Source of the DNA: Pseudomonadota bacterium
GTDB taxonomy: Bacteria > Pseudomonadota > Alphaproteobacteria > Rickettsiales > UBA3002
NCBI GenBank assembly: GCA_963205305.1
Contig: CAUJIC010000003.1
Span: 1-46,691 of the forward strand
DNA: 46,691 nt
Direction: 5' to 3'
Positions 8,079-16,901 of this stretch are shown here, piece after piece. A model generated the notes under the pieces. The model did not search any database. It was given only the letters and a program-made list of their open reading frames with translations, and was not told the origin of the DNA. Positions within the stretch are counted from its first letter, which is position 1; every line of letters begins with the position of its first letter. A program made the translations under genes and the position numbers.

Positions 8079-9473
8079 CTAGGCTGATTTTTTTGCGTTA
8101 TGGCGTGCAACGGCGCGCTCGATGCATTCTATCATTTGCCCAGCAATATCCTGCCCTGTGGTGGATTCAATGCCCTCGAGACCAGGGCTGGAGTTGATTT
8201 CGAGCACCTTGGGCCCTGAAGCAGAGCGAATGATATCGACACCTGCAACTTTAAGGCCGACGATTTTGGCGGCTTGGATGGCAATTTTACGCTCCTCAGC
8301 GGTGATTTTGATTTCCGTTGCCGAGCCACCCAGATGCATGTTGGCACGGAATTCACCCGCGGGGGCCACGCGCTGCATCGAGGCGACCACTTTATCATCG
8401 ATGACGAAGCAGCGTATGTCCTTACCATCGGCTTCTTTCACGAATTCCTGCACGAGGATATTGGCCTTCAAGGATTTGAAGGCGTTGATGATACCTTCCG
8501 CCGCGTTGGTGGTTTCGGCCAATACGACGCCAACACCTTGCGTGCCTTCGAGCAGTTTGATGACCACGGGCGCGCCGCCGACCATTTTGATGAGCTCCGA
8601 GGTTTCCTGCGGTGAGTGCGCGAAGGAGGTGACGGGCATGGGGATGGATTTTTGGGCGAGCATTTGCAAGGTACGAAGTTTATCGCGGCTGCGGCTGATG
8701 CCCACAGCGCCGTTGAGACAATAAGCACCCGAAATTTCGAACTGGCGTAGTACGGCACATCCATAGAACGTGATGGCAGGGCGGATGCGTGGAATAACGG
8801 CATCGAACTGGCTGAGGATTTCGCCGCCGCGATAGTGGATTTCGGGCTCATCCGCACTCACGTTCATGTAGCAATGCTGGATATTGACAAAGCGCATGGT
8901 GTGGCCGCGCTCGCGCCCTGCCTCCATGATGCGTTTGTTGGAGTAGAGCTCGCGGTCGGAGGCGAGGACGGCAATTTTAAGGCCGCCGCTTTCGCCCGCG
9001 ATATCGTCGCGGTAGAGGTGGCGGGCTTCGATATCGGACAGCATGCCTTGGGTAAAGGATTTCTCGGGGTCGATCAGCATTCGGCCTTGCATAGCTTCGC
9101 GGCCGAGCAGCATACGGTAGCCCAGCGCATCGCGGTTGGTGAGGGTGAGCTGGATGGTTTGGGTGACGTTACCGATGCGCACCGAAGTTTCGATCACCGC
9201 GCGGCGTTCCGTATGGCCTGAGGAAGATTTTACATCGCGCTCATCGACTAGTGGAGCGCGGCACTGGACCGTGATTTTGCGGTCTTTCTGGATGGGATTA
9301 ATATCGAACCGCACCCATTGATCGCCACGCGACGTAAAAATCTCGATATTATCGGCATGCAGTGCACTGGTGCGAGCACCCGAATCAATCCGCGCTTTGA
9401 TAGCAGGCAAGTGAATATCGGGCAGCGAGCACCATTCTTCTTTGCCGATAATCATTTTTTGAGTGATGAGCAT
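8079..9473 (-). CDS. RimB-like protease domain fused to RimK-type ATP-grasp glutamate ligase
   Basis: A 464-residue fusion. Residues 1 to about 150 are the retropepsin-like 'ATP-dependent zinc protease' (RimB) domain, with the aspartyl motif [15 protein letters not shown] near residue 30 and the LLGREAM motif. The rest is a RimK-like ATP-grasp ligase of the alpha-L-glutamate/ribosomal S6 type, with FAHSPQET, the ATP-binding [15 protein letters not shown] and the C-terminal [14 protein letters not shown]. RimK adds glutamates to the C-terminus of S6 or makes poly-glutamate; RimB trims them. The fusion joins both activities in one chain and is known in some proteobacteria. Start ATG 9473. Confidence 0.88.
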   Translation of the reverse strand: MLITQKMIIGKEEWCSLPDIHLPAIKARIDSGARTSALHADNIEIFTSRGDQWVRFDINPIQKDRKITVQCRAPLVDERDVKSSSGHTERRAVIETSVRIGNVTQTIQLTLTNRDALGYRMLLGREAMQGRMLIDPEKSFTQGMLSDIEARHLYRDDIAGESGGLKIAVLASDRELYSNKRIMEAGRERGHTMRFVNIQHCYMNVSADEPEIHYRGGEILSQFDAVIPRIRPAITFYGCAVLRQFEISGAYCLNGAVGISRSRDKLRTLQMLAQKSIPMPVTSFAHSPQETSELIKMVGGAPVVIKLLEGTQGVGVVLAETTNAAEGIINAFKSLKANILVQEFVKEADGKDIRCFVIDDKVVASMQRVAPAGEFRANMHLGGSATEIKITAEERKIAIQAAKIVGLKVAGVDIIRSASGPKVLEINSSPGLEGIESTTGQDIAGQMIECIERAVARHNAKKSA

Positions 9474-9543
9474 GTGTGCCTACCGCGCGTGAGTGTGTGC
9501 AAGGGCTATAGCAGACAGTTAGCCGAAAGCAAGGTGACAACAA

Positions 9544-9572
9544 AAAACCCCGAGAGAATGTCTCGGGGTTTT
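9544..9572. terminator. Intrinsic terminator between the RTX and RimB-RimK genes
   Basis: Stem AAAACCCCGAGA (9544-9555) and TCTCGGGGTTTT (9561-9572) with loop GAATG. A/T tracts flank it on both strands; on the minus strand it ends the RTX transcript 26 bases after its stop. Confidence 0.88.
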
Positions 9573-9597
9573 CGTTTTAGCGTGGATTTGCCTTATC

Positions 9598-10770
9598 TTA
9601 AGCGAAGGAGAAATCGCTAGCCGATAGGTCGCTTGCATGGACGCCCACAAGGGTAATCGATGCTTGCGTGTTGAAGGTGATAACCGCGTTACCATCTGCA
9701 TTGGTGGTAAGGTGCGAGCTAACATCACTCCAATCGTTGAGGTAGGTAGCTTTGCCCGTTTCAAAGGCGATGATATCGTTGCCGATAGTGAAATCGTTGA
9801 TGATATCGTTACCGAAATTGAGTTGTGAGATGGTTGTGGTGCAGCCAGTGCTAGCCGAGGCAGCGAATACGAACGTATCGCAGCCCGTGTAACCACCGAG
9901 TACATCGTTGCCGAGGCCACCCGTGATGGTGTCGTTGCCTTGGTCGCCGCCGATGAGGTCGTTACCAGCACCACCGTTGATTTTGTCGTCGCCAGTCCAG
10001 CCCCAGATGGTGTCATTGCCAGCATCGCCATTTACGGTGTCGTTGCCTTCATCGCCGAAGAGAAGGTCGTTGCCAGCACCGCCGTAGGTAAGGTCGTCGC
10101 CGCTACCCGAGTAGATGATGTCGTTGCCAGCATCGCCGTAGAGGGTATCAGCACCATCTTCACCCCAGATGGAGTCGTTACCTTCACCACCGTAGATGGT
10201 ATCGTTCACGCCGCCATAGGTGCCACCGAAGAGGCTATCGTCACCACAACCGCCATCGATGTAGTCGTTATCTTCTTCACCATAGATGGTGTCGTTGCCA
10301 GTGCCGCCGTACATTTTGTCTGCACCCCAGTCGCCAACCATGTGGTCGTGACCCGCGCCGCCATACATGGTGTCGTCGCCAACAATGTTGCTGCTCAGCT
10401 CGCCGCCGTACATGGTGTCGTTACCCGCGTTGCCGAAAAGAAGGTCATGGCCAGCATCACCCGTAATCAGGTCGTTGCCAGCGCCGCCCACAACGGTATC
10501 AGCGCCGCTCCACGCGTAGGCGGTGCCGCCATTGTTACTAAGGACGATATAGTCGTTGCCAATGTTGCCATAGACAGTGTCGTTGCCACCGTTGGAGGCG
10601 TAATAGGTGTTCTCGGTGCCGAAATAGATGCTTTCCGAAGCAGTGGTACCGTAAATGGTTTTGAGCCCTGCAGGTGCGCCTGGGATGGTCACGTTGTCGT
10701 TGCATGGGTTGCACACGGGAGGTTTAACGGGAGGTTTAACGGGTGCACATTTGGGGGCTTTGTAAGTCAT
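9598..10770 (-). CDS. RTX (hemolysin-type calcium-binding) repeat protein
   Basis: A 390-residue acidic protein. It opens with a short Pro/Lys/Cys segment that includes a repeated KPPV unit, encoded by a 12-bp tandem repeat at 10715-10743. From about residue 35 to 300 it is made of RTX nonapeptides of the GGxGNDxIx type (GGAGND, GDAGND, GGTGND and variants), which form calcium-binding beta-rolls. A C-terminal non-repeat domain of about 90 residues contains FNFGNDIINDF-like sequence typical of type I secretion signals. Such proteins are secreted through a type I system; no such transporter gene is in the window. SD AAGGA precedes the ATG at 10770. The promoter has the Pho-box-like layout. The antisense frame is open by mirror effect of the repeats. 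Confidence 0.92.
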   Translation of the reverse strand: MTYKAPKCAPVKPPVKPPVCNPCNDNVTIPGAPAGLKTIYGTTASESIYFGTENTYYASNGGNDTVYGNIGNDYIVLSNNGGTAYAWSGADTVVGGAGNDLITGDAGHDLLFGNAGNDTMYGGELSSNIVGDDTMYGGAGHDHMVGDWGADKMYGGTGNDTIYGEEDNDYIDGGCGDDSLFGGTYGGVNDTIYGGEGNDSIWGEDGADTLYGDAGNDIIYSGSGDDLTYGGAGNDLLFGDEGNDTVNGDAGNDTIWGWTGDDKINGGAGNDLIGGDQGNDTITGGLGNDVLGGYTGCDTFVFAASASTGCTTTISQLNFGNDIINDFTIGNDIIAFETGKATYLNDWSDVSSHLTTNADGNAVITFNTQASITLVGVHASDLSASDFSFA

Positions 10771-10836
10771 TTCGTCTATCCTTTTTGATAATGTGAATGC
10801 TTGCGAGGAATTAGTTAATAAGTATTAATTACTAGA

Positions 10837-10882
10837 ATTTTATCTTTTGCGCAACCATCAAAGTATTAAACTTTTGTGACAG
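10837..10882 (-). promoter_or_regulatory. Pho-box-like promoter of the RTX gene
   Basis: On the minus strand CTGTCAC (10876-10882), spacer AAAA, then a weak second half-site GTTTAAT (10865-10871), then exactly 22 bases to a -10 TAAAAT (10837-10842). First half-site and spacing agree with the other sites; the second half-site does not match well. The leader to the ATG is about 60 bases. Confidence 0.5.
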
Positions 10883-11004
10883 AAATAAGCGATTGATTTA
10901 TTTGATTATAAAACATCGTCTTGCACATAGAAAAACCTTGCTAATGATTACTTGCGGCATTACTTACTTAATGAATAGATGGTAACTAAGCGAGGATGCC
11001 AACA

Positions 11005-11751
11005 ATGGGTGGTCAGAGCGGATGTTTGGGATTGATCATTATTGTCGCGGTTCTTTATTTTACGGACGCGGGTAGCTGGACGTTACGTCAACTCAATTCA
11101 ATTAACACGCAGTGCTATCCTACACTTTCTGGGCTGGGCCCTGAGATTGCTAACCCCGTATGTCAGGGCGTTTCCAAGGGCTTCGGCGCAATGAACCAAG
11201 TTTTGGATGACGCAAGCTATACACTGGATGACCTGAAGCGGCGGATAATGGGCGATAGCACACTGGAGTCCATTGATGCCTTTGCATCGGAGTTGGGCAG
11301 AAACGTTAGCGATTTGGCCAGTTCAAACGCCGATCTATCGCGGATGATGTCGCTTGGGCCCAATAGCATGCAGGGTTTTTCAGCGAGCCAGTCATTTCAG
11401 AATGCTATCGATAGTTTTGCGATTGGTCAGGGATATTTCAAAGATCCGACGACGAGTTTGCAGGGTATTTCGTGGTTGCAGCGTGGCGCGCAACAGCCGA
11501 TGGGCTATGGTGTGATGTCACAGCTTTCGCTGGGCAGTTTGTATGCGAGGGGTGGGCAGGGAATTCCGCAGAACCCGCGGGCGGCGGCGGCGTATCTACG
11601 GCAGGCGAGCCAGTCTATTTCGACGCTATCGGCAAGCAACTCACCCCAAGCGCAACAAATTTTGAATACGCTGCCTGCATCGCCTCAACGCATTCAGCGC
11701 GATATAGAGCGCGCGGTGCAACAGTTATCGCAGGCGATGCCAAGACGATAA
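11005..11751 (+). CDS. Membrane-anchored protein with Sel1-like repeat
   Basis: About 248 residues. An N-terminal hydrophobic segment (CLGLIIIVAVLYFTDAGSW) acts as signal anchor, so most of the chain is probably periplasmic. Residues around 165-205 read as a single Sel1/TPR-like unit (LGSLYARGGQGIPQNPRAAA), and the flanks are Ser/Gln/Ala-rich. Sel1 repeats bind partner proteins; no enzymatic motif is visible. ATG 11005 is preferred because GCGAGG abuts the alternative ATG at 10996 too closely. Next to the Flp pilin genes, but on the opposite strand, so a link to pili is only a guess. Confidence 0.65.
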   Translation: MGGQSGCLGLIIIVAVLYFTDAGSWTLRQLNSINTQCYPTLSGLGPEIANPVCQGVSKGFGAMNQVLDDASYTLDDLKRRIMGDSTLESIDAFASELGRNVSDLASSNADLSRMMSLGPNSMQGFSASQSFQNAIDSFAIGQGYFKDPTTSLQGISWLQRGAQQPMGYGVMSQLSLGSLYARGGQGIPQNPRAAAAYLRQASQSISTLSASNSPQAQQILNTLPASPQRIQRDIERAVQQLSQAMPRR

Positions 11752-11787
11752 GTAAGTAGGTAAGAAAAGTTAGCTGATGGTAGCGAT

Positions 11788-11952
11788 TTAGAGGGCGGTA
11801 CTAACGGGCCCGTTCACTCTGGTTTCCCACATGCCGTTTGTGCCCCCACCGAGTGCGGTGATGCCTGCCACGCAGGCGATAACAATTAGCGCGCAGATGA
11901 GGCCGTATTCAATAGCGGTCGCGCCGGACTCGTTCGAAAGAAAGTTTTTCAT
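11788..11952 (-). CDS. Flp/Fap-type pilin, 54 aa
   Basis: A small type IVb Flp prepilin. The processing site SNESG/ATAIEYGL is followed by a hydrophobic helix (ICALIVIACVAGITALGGG) as in tad-locus pilins. The ATG at 11952 is chosen because GAGAGGGG lies upstream; the frame is open to 12015. It has one cysteine within the helix and a longer tail than usual. Tandem with a second pilin 75 bases upstream, both without tad assembly genes here. Confidence 0.88.
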   Translation of the reverse strand: MKNFLSNESGATAIEYGLICALIVIACVAGITALGGGTNGMWETRVNGPVSTAL

Positions 11953-12026
11953 GCGACCCCTCTCGTAATCAAAATGGTCTGCAACGTTGAAGCTGCAGAC
12001 CATTAAGATACTCAATAAGGATGTTT

Positions 12027-12191
12027 CTAGTTCAGTTCGTTAGAAACGTTGTTGAAGGTCGCGCCGAGGTTGGTACCTACCGATTGCATTGCAACGATGG
12101 CAGCTACAGCGATGAGGGCAGCAATCAGGCCGTATTCAATAGCGGTTGCGCCAGATTCGTTCGAAAGGAACGATTTTACAAATTTGGTCAT
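12027..12191 (-). CDS. Flp/Fap-type pilin, 54 aa
   Basis: Second Flp prepilin: short basic leader MTKFVKSF, LSNESG/ATAIEYGLI processing site, then an Ala/Val/Ile-rich helix and a short polar tail ending in NVSNELN. It shares its first 25 or so residues almost identically with the 11788 pilin and then diverges, indicating tandem duplication. Flp pilins are the major subunit of tight-adherence pili; prepilin peptidase and tad assembly genes must be elsewhere. A SD-like AGGAGTG lies upstream of the ATG. Confidence 0.9.
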   Translation of the reverse strand: MTKFVKSFLSNESGATAIEYGLIAALIAVAAIVAMQSVGTNLGATFNNVSNELN

Positions 12192-12339
12192 GTTAAACAC
12201 TCCTAGTTTATAGTGTGCGGTGAGTTTTTGGCATTGCCGAGCTCAGCGACCACTTGGTTTACGCTGGACATCCAGCTGAGGTAAGTAATACCAAAATAAT
12301 TAACCTTTCGCAAAGTAATTCTCGGGTTTACTCTCATTT

Positions 12340-12900
12340 TTACAGTGACATTTTAGTAAAATCATCGCGGATAACCATGGGGTTGACTTGCTTATGCCGT
12401 GATGGTCTCCATTCATTAACGAGGATATCCAACCCTTGCAGAAAGACGTGGTGGCAGCGCTCCAGCTCGTTCGCCAATGTTGGCTGTGTCCATGCCCGCT
12501 GCACAAGGGTAGCACTCAAAAATGAGGGGGTTTCATTGAAGACACAGACACGCATCACGGGCTCGTAACGGCGTGCCCGTTGCAATTCGGACACGGCCGC
12601 ATGGTATTCTTTCTCGCGCAGCGCACGCCATTCGGTTTTGTCCTCTTGCGAAGCGCATGTGATGTCTTTGTCGGCATAGCGCGTGGTGATGACAGGGGCG
12701 CCGTATCGCAGCGTGTAAAGCCATCGCAAATGCAGGCTGCACCAATGGTGATCAGTGGTGATCAGGTTGCGTTCCAAACACAGGTCAATGGGTTCACGTG
12801 TGACGCCCAAGGCACGTTTAAACTGGAGTTCGGGAGTTCCTGCATCGTTATCATTGAGCCGAGGGCGTGGTGGTCGTCCACGAACGGTAGTAAAGGCCAT
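12340..12900 (-). CDS. Unrecognised protein, 186 aa
   Basis: I do not recognise this protein. It is soluble, Arg-rich at the N-terminus (VRGRPPRPRL, an AT-hook-like RGRPPRP element), and contains a DHHWCSLHLRWLY segment. No enzyme motif is evident. AGGGGG precedes the ATG at 12900, eight bases after the stop of the 12909 gene, so the two form an operon. The AT-hook-like start and the position next to the phage-like cluster suggest a DNA-related role, but that is inference. Confidence 0.65.
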   Translation of the reverse strand: MAFTTVRGRPPRPRLNDNDAGTPELQFKRALGVTREPIDLCLERNLITTDHHWCSLHLRWLYTLRYGAPVITTRYADKDITCASQEDKTEWRALREKEYHAAVSELQRARRYEPVMRVCVFNETPSFLSATLVQRAWTQPTLANELERCHHVFLQGLDILVNEWRPSRHKQVNPMVIRDDFTKMSL

Positions 12901-12908
12901 GCGTCCCC

Positions 12909-13271
12909 CTAGTGCTGTGCTGAATGGTAGATTGTGTTGTTAAGGCGGCCTTGCGTTCGCCATCCTTTGCCGTTTGGCAGGCGCCATTCAAAATTCCTCA
13001 GCATGGCTTCTTTGGCTCGCCTACGGACATAGCTTGGGTCGAAGCCTGCATTATCACAGACGGCTTCAAAATCAGGGGAGTCGCTGAGTAGCCAGCGGAG
13101 GGCGTCTTCACGGGTGCGGCGGGCTTCGGTTTTGCGGGATTGGCTGGCCGCATCCATGAGGGCTTGCGTGATAACGGCACGCCAGAGTCCAGGTTCGTGA
13201 TCGGCAAATGAGCCAGAGGTGCGTTGGTGGGAGGTAGGGGTAAAATCAGCATTGCCATGGGCTGCCATCAT
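12909..13271 (-). CDS. Unrecognised protein, 120 aa, possible DNA-binding
   Basis: A basic, helical 120-residue protein. The stretch ALMDAASQSRKTEARRTRE is followed by DALRWLLSDSPDFEAVCDNAG and DPSYVRRRA, which look like helix-turn-helix-sized units, but no family is recognised. The ATG at 13271 has AAGGAGAA eight bases upstream; the frame is open further to 13331 without a good RBS. First gene of a two-gene operon with the 12340 protein. Similar small proteins of unknown function lie near phage-like clusters in alphaproteobacteria, from general memory only. Confidence 0.65.
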   Translation of the reverse strand: MMAAHGNADFTPTSHQRTSGSFADHEPGLWRAVITQALMDAASQSRKTEARRTREDALRWLLSDSPDFEAVCDNAGFDPSYVRRRAKEAMLRNFEWRLPNGKGWRTQGRLNNTIYHSAQH

Positions 13272-13520
13272 CGTAGTTTCTCCTTGAGCGTGGTTAATGC
13301 AATCGAAACACAGAAAAACGAACATAAACAAATGGATTGCCGCTTATTCTCAATTGGTTGATGAGACTAGAAAGGCAACCTATAGTTGTGTTAAGTGATA
13401 TTTATGCAACCAGCAACCCTAATTATTTTAAGCTAAGGGACTTCCTGATGGGTATGGCTTGGGATAGGGTGAGCATTCATCGTCTGCGCTAGTGTTGCAG
13501 CCAACCCCAAAAGAGCCCGT

Positions 13521-13850
13521 ATGAAACGAAGCAAGCGTGCTGCGCCATCACTCGCGCGGGCGAATAAGCGCGCCGAGGCGCTGATTGAGGCGCTGCTGAA
13601 GGAGATGCAGCGCGGCGTGCGCGACCAAGCCTTGCTCGAAAGCCCGGAATGGGAGCGGTTGTTTGGCCCCAAACAAAGCGTGGTGGTGAATGTACTGAAG
13701 CTGGTTCAGGCGATGGCCTCGCTGCCTAGTGAAGCAGACGTGAAGCCTAGCAAAGAAGTAAACCACGCGGAAGGCGCACCGCTATCTCATGAGGAAATGC
13801 AGATGCTTACAGCGTGGCTGGAGCAGGGGGCTGCTCTGCAAGCTGAATGA
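13521..13850 (+). CDS. Unrecognised small protein, 109 aa (possible terminase small subunit position)
   Basis: A basic-then-acidic helical protein of 109 residues. Residues 1-40 are rich in Lys, Arg and Ala (MKRSKRAAPSLARANKRAEA) and could contact DNA. It is the first plus-strand gene ahead of the terminase large subunit and has the size of GTA gene 1 (small terminase) proteins, but no sequence motif confirms this and 1.6 kb of other genes separates it from the terminase. An AGAG RBS lies upstream of the ATG. Confidence 0.6.
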   Translation: MKRSKRAAPSLARANKRAEALIEALLKEMQRGVRDQALLESPEWERLFGPKQSVVVNVLKLVQAMASLPSEADVKPSKEVNHAEGAPLSHEEMQMLTAWLEQGAALQAE

Positions 13851-13932
13851 AGTTGTCGCTGTTAATGGAATATTAAGAGGGATGGACTAAATTAGGGGTG
13901 AGAGCAGGGTCACTGCGTTATGGGAGATTGTT

Positions 13933-14262
13933 ATGTCTGATACGGAAAAAACTGGTTTCTTGGATCAGGTCAGAGCCGCACTCGTTCAAAAAACGATGGC
14001 TACGCCGCCAGAGGTTGAGCTTGGGAACAAAATATTAGACGCCGCCGAAAAGGCCATTAAGGCAAGTGCACCACTAGTTAAGCAAGGTGTTTCGAAGATG
14101 ATGCAGCAAGCACTCACGACGCCAACTGCATCGGATTTTACTGCGGCACTAATTTTAGGTCCAGAGAATGTAAGCCAAAAATGTGAAGCAGAGACCCCTT
14201 CTGCGCCATTAAAAACGCCGCTGTGTAATGCGGCAGCGGTGCTTAAGGGACAGGGGAAATAA
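13933..14262 (+). CDS. Unrecognised protein, 109 aa
   Basis: No family recognised. The protein is amphipathic-helical in its first 70 residues (PEVELGNKILDAAEKAIKAS) and ends in a short tail with two cysteines (SQKC, PLCNAA). No signal peptide or membrane segment is evident. GGGAG lies nine bases upstream of the ATG. It is convergent with the 14269 gene, six bases away. No Pho-like box with the shared spacing could be found upstream. Confidence 0.55.
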   Translation: MSDTEKTGFLDQVRAALVQKTMATPPEVELGNKILDAAEKAIKASAPLVKQGVSKMMQQALTTPTASDFTAALILGPENVSQKCEAETPSAPLKTPLCNAAAVLKGQGK

Positions 14263-14268
14263 CTACCC

Positions 14269-14991
14269 CTAATGAATAGTATGCGGCGGATGCATGCGAC
14301 TGATCTCAATCGGCGCTGCAGCTTTCTCGTTGAAACGGGCGGATTTTAGGGCATAGCGGCGCCACAGTGCCCCCGTGGGCGCTAGCGCATCGACCAAGGT
14401 AATCAGCGGTGCACGCTGCTGATTAAGTTTACGAGCTAGACTCAACATTTCTGCAAAGAGTTGGAGTAGGGGGCCTTGGCGAAAGCGATGGAATTCTTTG
14501 GCAGTCAGCGCATGCTCGACCGCGCTATCAATGGCATCCATCCAATCATCGGGTAGTTGCGCTTTCTCGAGGTGTGCGGCGCGCATGGCCGCCCAGCGGC
14601 GCTGAAGGATAATATCGCGCTCGGTAGCTGCACTAGGCGTTTCAGGGATCATAAGGGGTTCGTAGCGCGCACGCTCTAGTGCTGCTTCGAGCATGAACTG
14701 GCGCACGAGCGGCGTGCCATCGCTCAGGGATTCGCGCAGCAGCGCGCGTACTTCGATAGGGCGTAACTGAGGGGCATCGGAAATTGCAACGCCCATGTTG
14801 ACGAGTGCTGCGAGCATATCGAGGATTTTGAAGGCGGGCATGTAGCGAACGTCATCGTGGCTGAGGAGGTTAAGTGCGCGCTCGCGGATGGTGGCAGTGA
14901 TAAGTCCGCTGTGTGCCCCACGGATTTTTTTGCTGGCGAAGAAACCGTCGATAACGGTAGAAAAATCATACGTGGCTACGGTGCTGACCAT
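14269..14991 (-). CDS. Unrecognised protein, 240 aa
   Basis: No family recognised. The protein is soluble and almost entirely helical, with many Arg and Leu residues and a C-terminus rich in basic residues and His. No catalytic motif is visible. It is on the minus strand between plus-strand genes of the phage-like region, and is convergent with the 13933 gene. A TATGGT hexamer sits 11 bases upstream of the ATG, but no upstream element with the shared Pho-type spacing was found. Confidence 0.6.
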   Translation of the reverse strand: MVSTVATYDFSTVIDGFFASKKIRGAHSGLITATIRERALNLLSHDDVRYMPAFKILDMLAALVNMGVAISDAPQLRPIEVRALLRESLSDGTPLVRQFMLEAALERARYEPLMIPETPSAATERDIILQRRWAAMRAAHLEKAQLPDDWMDAIDSAVEHALTAKEFHRFRQGPLLQLFAEMLSLARKLNQQRAPLITLVDALAPTGALWRRYALKSARFNEKAAAPIEISRMHPPHTIH

Positions 14992-15058
14992 GATTCAGCC
15001 TACCATATTTGGAAGCGAGATTCTAGCGTTTGTGGTGAAATGCGGAGCGAAATAAAGA

Positions 15059-15331
15059 CTACACTTCGAACCCGTATTTTTCCTTAAGGTAGTCTTTTAC
15101 TTCTTGCGAAGGTTCCTCGCCATAGCAGCTGGCGACGACCTTGCCGAAATCCTCGAGGTCAATCGTGCCATCACCTTCGATGGACTTCAGGAAAGCGGCC
15201 TCGCGTGGGGCTTCGACCAGCACGAAATAATACGCCCAGCGCCCCGTGGTATCCTTCGCTTTGAGCTTATGGATCAGGTGGCCCTTTTTGGCGATGATCG
15301 AGTCTACGAATGAGCGGCGTTTATCATCCAT
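15059..15331 (-). CDS. Unrecognised small protein, 90 aa
   Basis: A compact 90-residue soluble protein with alternating charged and aromatic residues (TGRWAYYFVLVEAPREAAFL) and an acidic C-terminal helix (DYLKEKYGFEV). The frame is open upstream to 15685, but that part is antisense to the terminase gene; ATG 15331 sits between the two divergent genes and gives a well-behaved globular sequence. No family recognised; it looks like a conserved cytosolic protein rather than a phage part. Confidence 0.65.
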   Translation of the reverse strand: MDDKRRSFVDSIIAKKGHLIHKLKAKDTTGRWAYYFVLVEAPREAAFLKSIEGDGTIDLEDFGKVVASCYGEEPSQEVKDYLKEKYGFEV

Positions 15332-15421
15332 GAGTGCTGCTAGAATCCTGTTTTTGTGGGCGTCTTCGCTTTTAAGAGCATACGCCCTCAACCCTCCAAA
15401 CTCAAGAGATTCAGGAAAAAT

Positions 15422-16837
15422 ATGACAAAAACACCTCCAGAAACCTCCCTGCGTGTCAAATTCGACGCAGCCAGCCGCGCCCATTTCTCGCTGTTCCTGC
15501 GGCGGGTGATGGGAAGCGTTAGCCCCAGTGTGAAGTTTTCGCATAATTGGCACATCGAGGCGATGAGTGAATATTTGGCGGCATGTGCGGCGGGGCAGGT
15601 GACGCGGCTGGTGATTAATCTGCCGCCGCGTATGCTGAAATCGACGATTGTCTCGGTGGCATGGCCCGCGTGGCTGCTGGGGCATAACCCAGCCGAGAGG
15701 GTGATGGTGGCGAGCTACGCCCAGTCACTCAGCCTTAAACACTCCACTGATTGCCGTGCGGTATTTCAAGCACCGTGGTATCAGCAGCTATTCACGCATA
15801 CGCGGTTGGCAACCGACCAGAACGAAAAGGAGAAGTTCGCTACAACGATGCGTGGTTATCGACGATCTGTCTCGGTTGGTGGGGCGGCGATTGGAGAGGG
15901 CGGGAATATTCTCATCATTGATGACCCGTTGAACCCACTTCAGGCGAGCTACCACCATCAGCGCCAAAGCGTAAATGAATGGTTCGACCACACATGGGCA
16001 ACGCGGCTGGATGATAAGCAACGTGGCGCGATGGTGCTGGTAATGCAACGGCTGCACCCTGAGGATTTAAGCGGGTATCTGCTGGCCAAGGGTGGGTGGG
16101 AGCATTTGTGCCTGCCCGCGATTGCGCCTGAAAGAACCACGGTACAGGTGGGGGCGTTTCATTATGAGCGTGCGGCGGGCGAGCCGCTGCACAAAGCGCG
16201 GGAGCCGCTTACGGTGTTGGAGCGATTGAAGGCGGATTTGGGAAGCGCTAACTTCAACACGCAATATCAGCAAGCACCGATGAAGCAGGTGGGAGCAATC
16301 ATTCATTCCCATTGGTTGAAGCGGGTGGATGTTGAGATGGGTGGAGCGCAAATTGTGCAATCGTGGGACACGGGCATTAAGACGGGAGATAAGCACGACC
16401 CCAGCGCCTGCGTGACGTTTGCGGTGGTGGGTGGGGTGCACCACCTAATCGATATGCTGCTGGTGCGGCTGGAATACCCCGAACTGAAGCGTGAGATAAT
16501 TAACCATGCTGCGCGATTTAACCCAGAGGTAATCCTCATTGAGGATAAAGCCAGCGGGCAATCGCTGTTACAGGATTTGCGGCGCGAGACTGACCTGCCA
16601 GTGATTGGCTGTATGCCTAATGCGGATAAGCTGACGCGCTTGCTTAGGGTAACTCCACTGATGGAGGCAGGAAAAGTCGCATTACCTACCCGCGCATCGT
16701 GGCTGACAGCATTTGAGGCCGAATTGTTCAGCTTTCCCGACGGTGCACATGACGACCAAGTGGACGCCATGAGTCAGTATTTGAATTGGGTGCGGAGCAA
16801 GGCAAACCCTAGCAATATGCGGGTTCGGCGCCTATGA
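15422..16837 (+). CDS. Phage/GTA terminase large subunit
   Basis: A 471-residue two-domain packaging motor. The N-terminal ATPase has a Walker A-like NLPPRMLKST at residues 66-75 and Walker B with catalytic acid LIIDDP near 164-169. The C-terminal RNase H-like nuclease has SWDTGIKTGDKHDPSA near residue 318, IEDKASGQSLLQ, and the late acidic HDDQVDAM. It drives DNA packaging into proheads and corresponds to RcGTA gene 2 in role. ATG 15422 is chosen because CAGGAAAAAT precedes it; an in-frame start at 15356 overlaps the divergent promoter area. Confidence 0.95.
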   Translation: MTKTPPETSLRVKFDAASRAHFSLFLRRVMGSVSPSVKFSHNWHIEAMSEYLAACAAGQVTRLVINLPPRMLKSTIVSVAWPAWLLGHNPAERVMVASYAQSLSLKHSTDCRAVFQAPWYQQLFTHTRLATDQNEKEKFATTMRGYRRSVSVGGAAIGEGGNILIIDDPLNPLQASYHHQRQSVNEWFDHTWATRLDDKQRGAMVLVMQRLHPEDLSGYLLAKGGWEHLCLPAIAPERTTVQVGAFHYERAAGEPLHKAREPLTVLERLKADLGSANFNTQYQQAPMKQVGAIIHSHWLKRVDVEMGGAQIVQSWDTGIKTGDKHDPSACVTFAVVGGVHHLIDMLLVRLEYPELKREIINHAARFNPEVILIEDKASGQSLLQDLRRETDLPVIGCMPNADKLTRLLRVTPLMEAGKVALPTRASWLTAFEAELFSFPDGAHDDQVDAMSQYLNWVRSKANPSNMRVRRL

Positions 16838-16849
16838 TTGTTAAGGTTT

Positions 16850-16895
16850 TTGTCACAAAATGTTCACAAAACTGCCGAGTGTTGTGTGCTATTTT
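16850..16895 (+). promoter_or_regulatory. Pho-box-like promoter of the 16902 gene
   Basis: TTGTCAC (16850-16856), spacer AAAA, TGTTCAC (16861-16867), a further AAAA and a degenerate CTGCCGA (16872-16878), then -10 TATTTT (16890-16895) preceded by TGTGC. The gap from second half-site to -10 is 22 bases, the same as at six other sites and one base more than at 29328-29372. Predicted start coincides with the ATG at 16902. Confidence 0.75.
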
Positions 16896-16901
16896 TCTAG
16901 G

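Noticed and set aside
9940..10788. 282-codon plus-strand frame over the RTX gene
   Set aside because: It is the mirror of the RTX repeats, with a monotonous Val/Ala/Ile repeat and no RBS. The minus-strand RTX product explains the region fully.
13853..13898. Pho-like box upstream of the 13933 gene
   Set aside because: TTGTCGC is followed by AATGGAA instead of a half-site, and the -10 position is TAGGGG. It does not meet the pattern.
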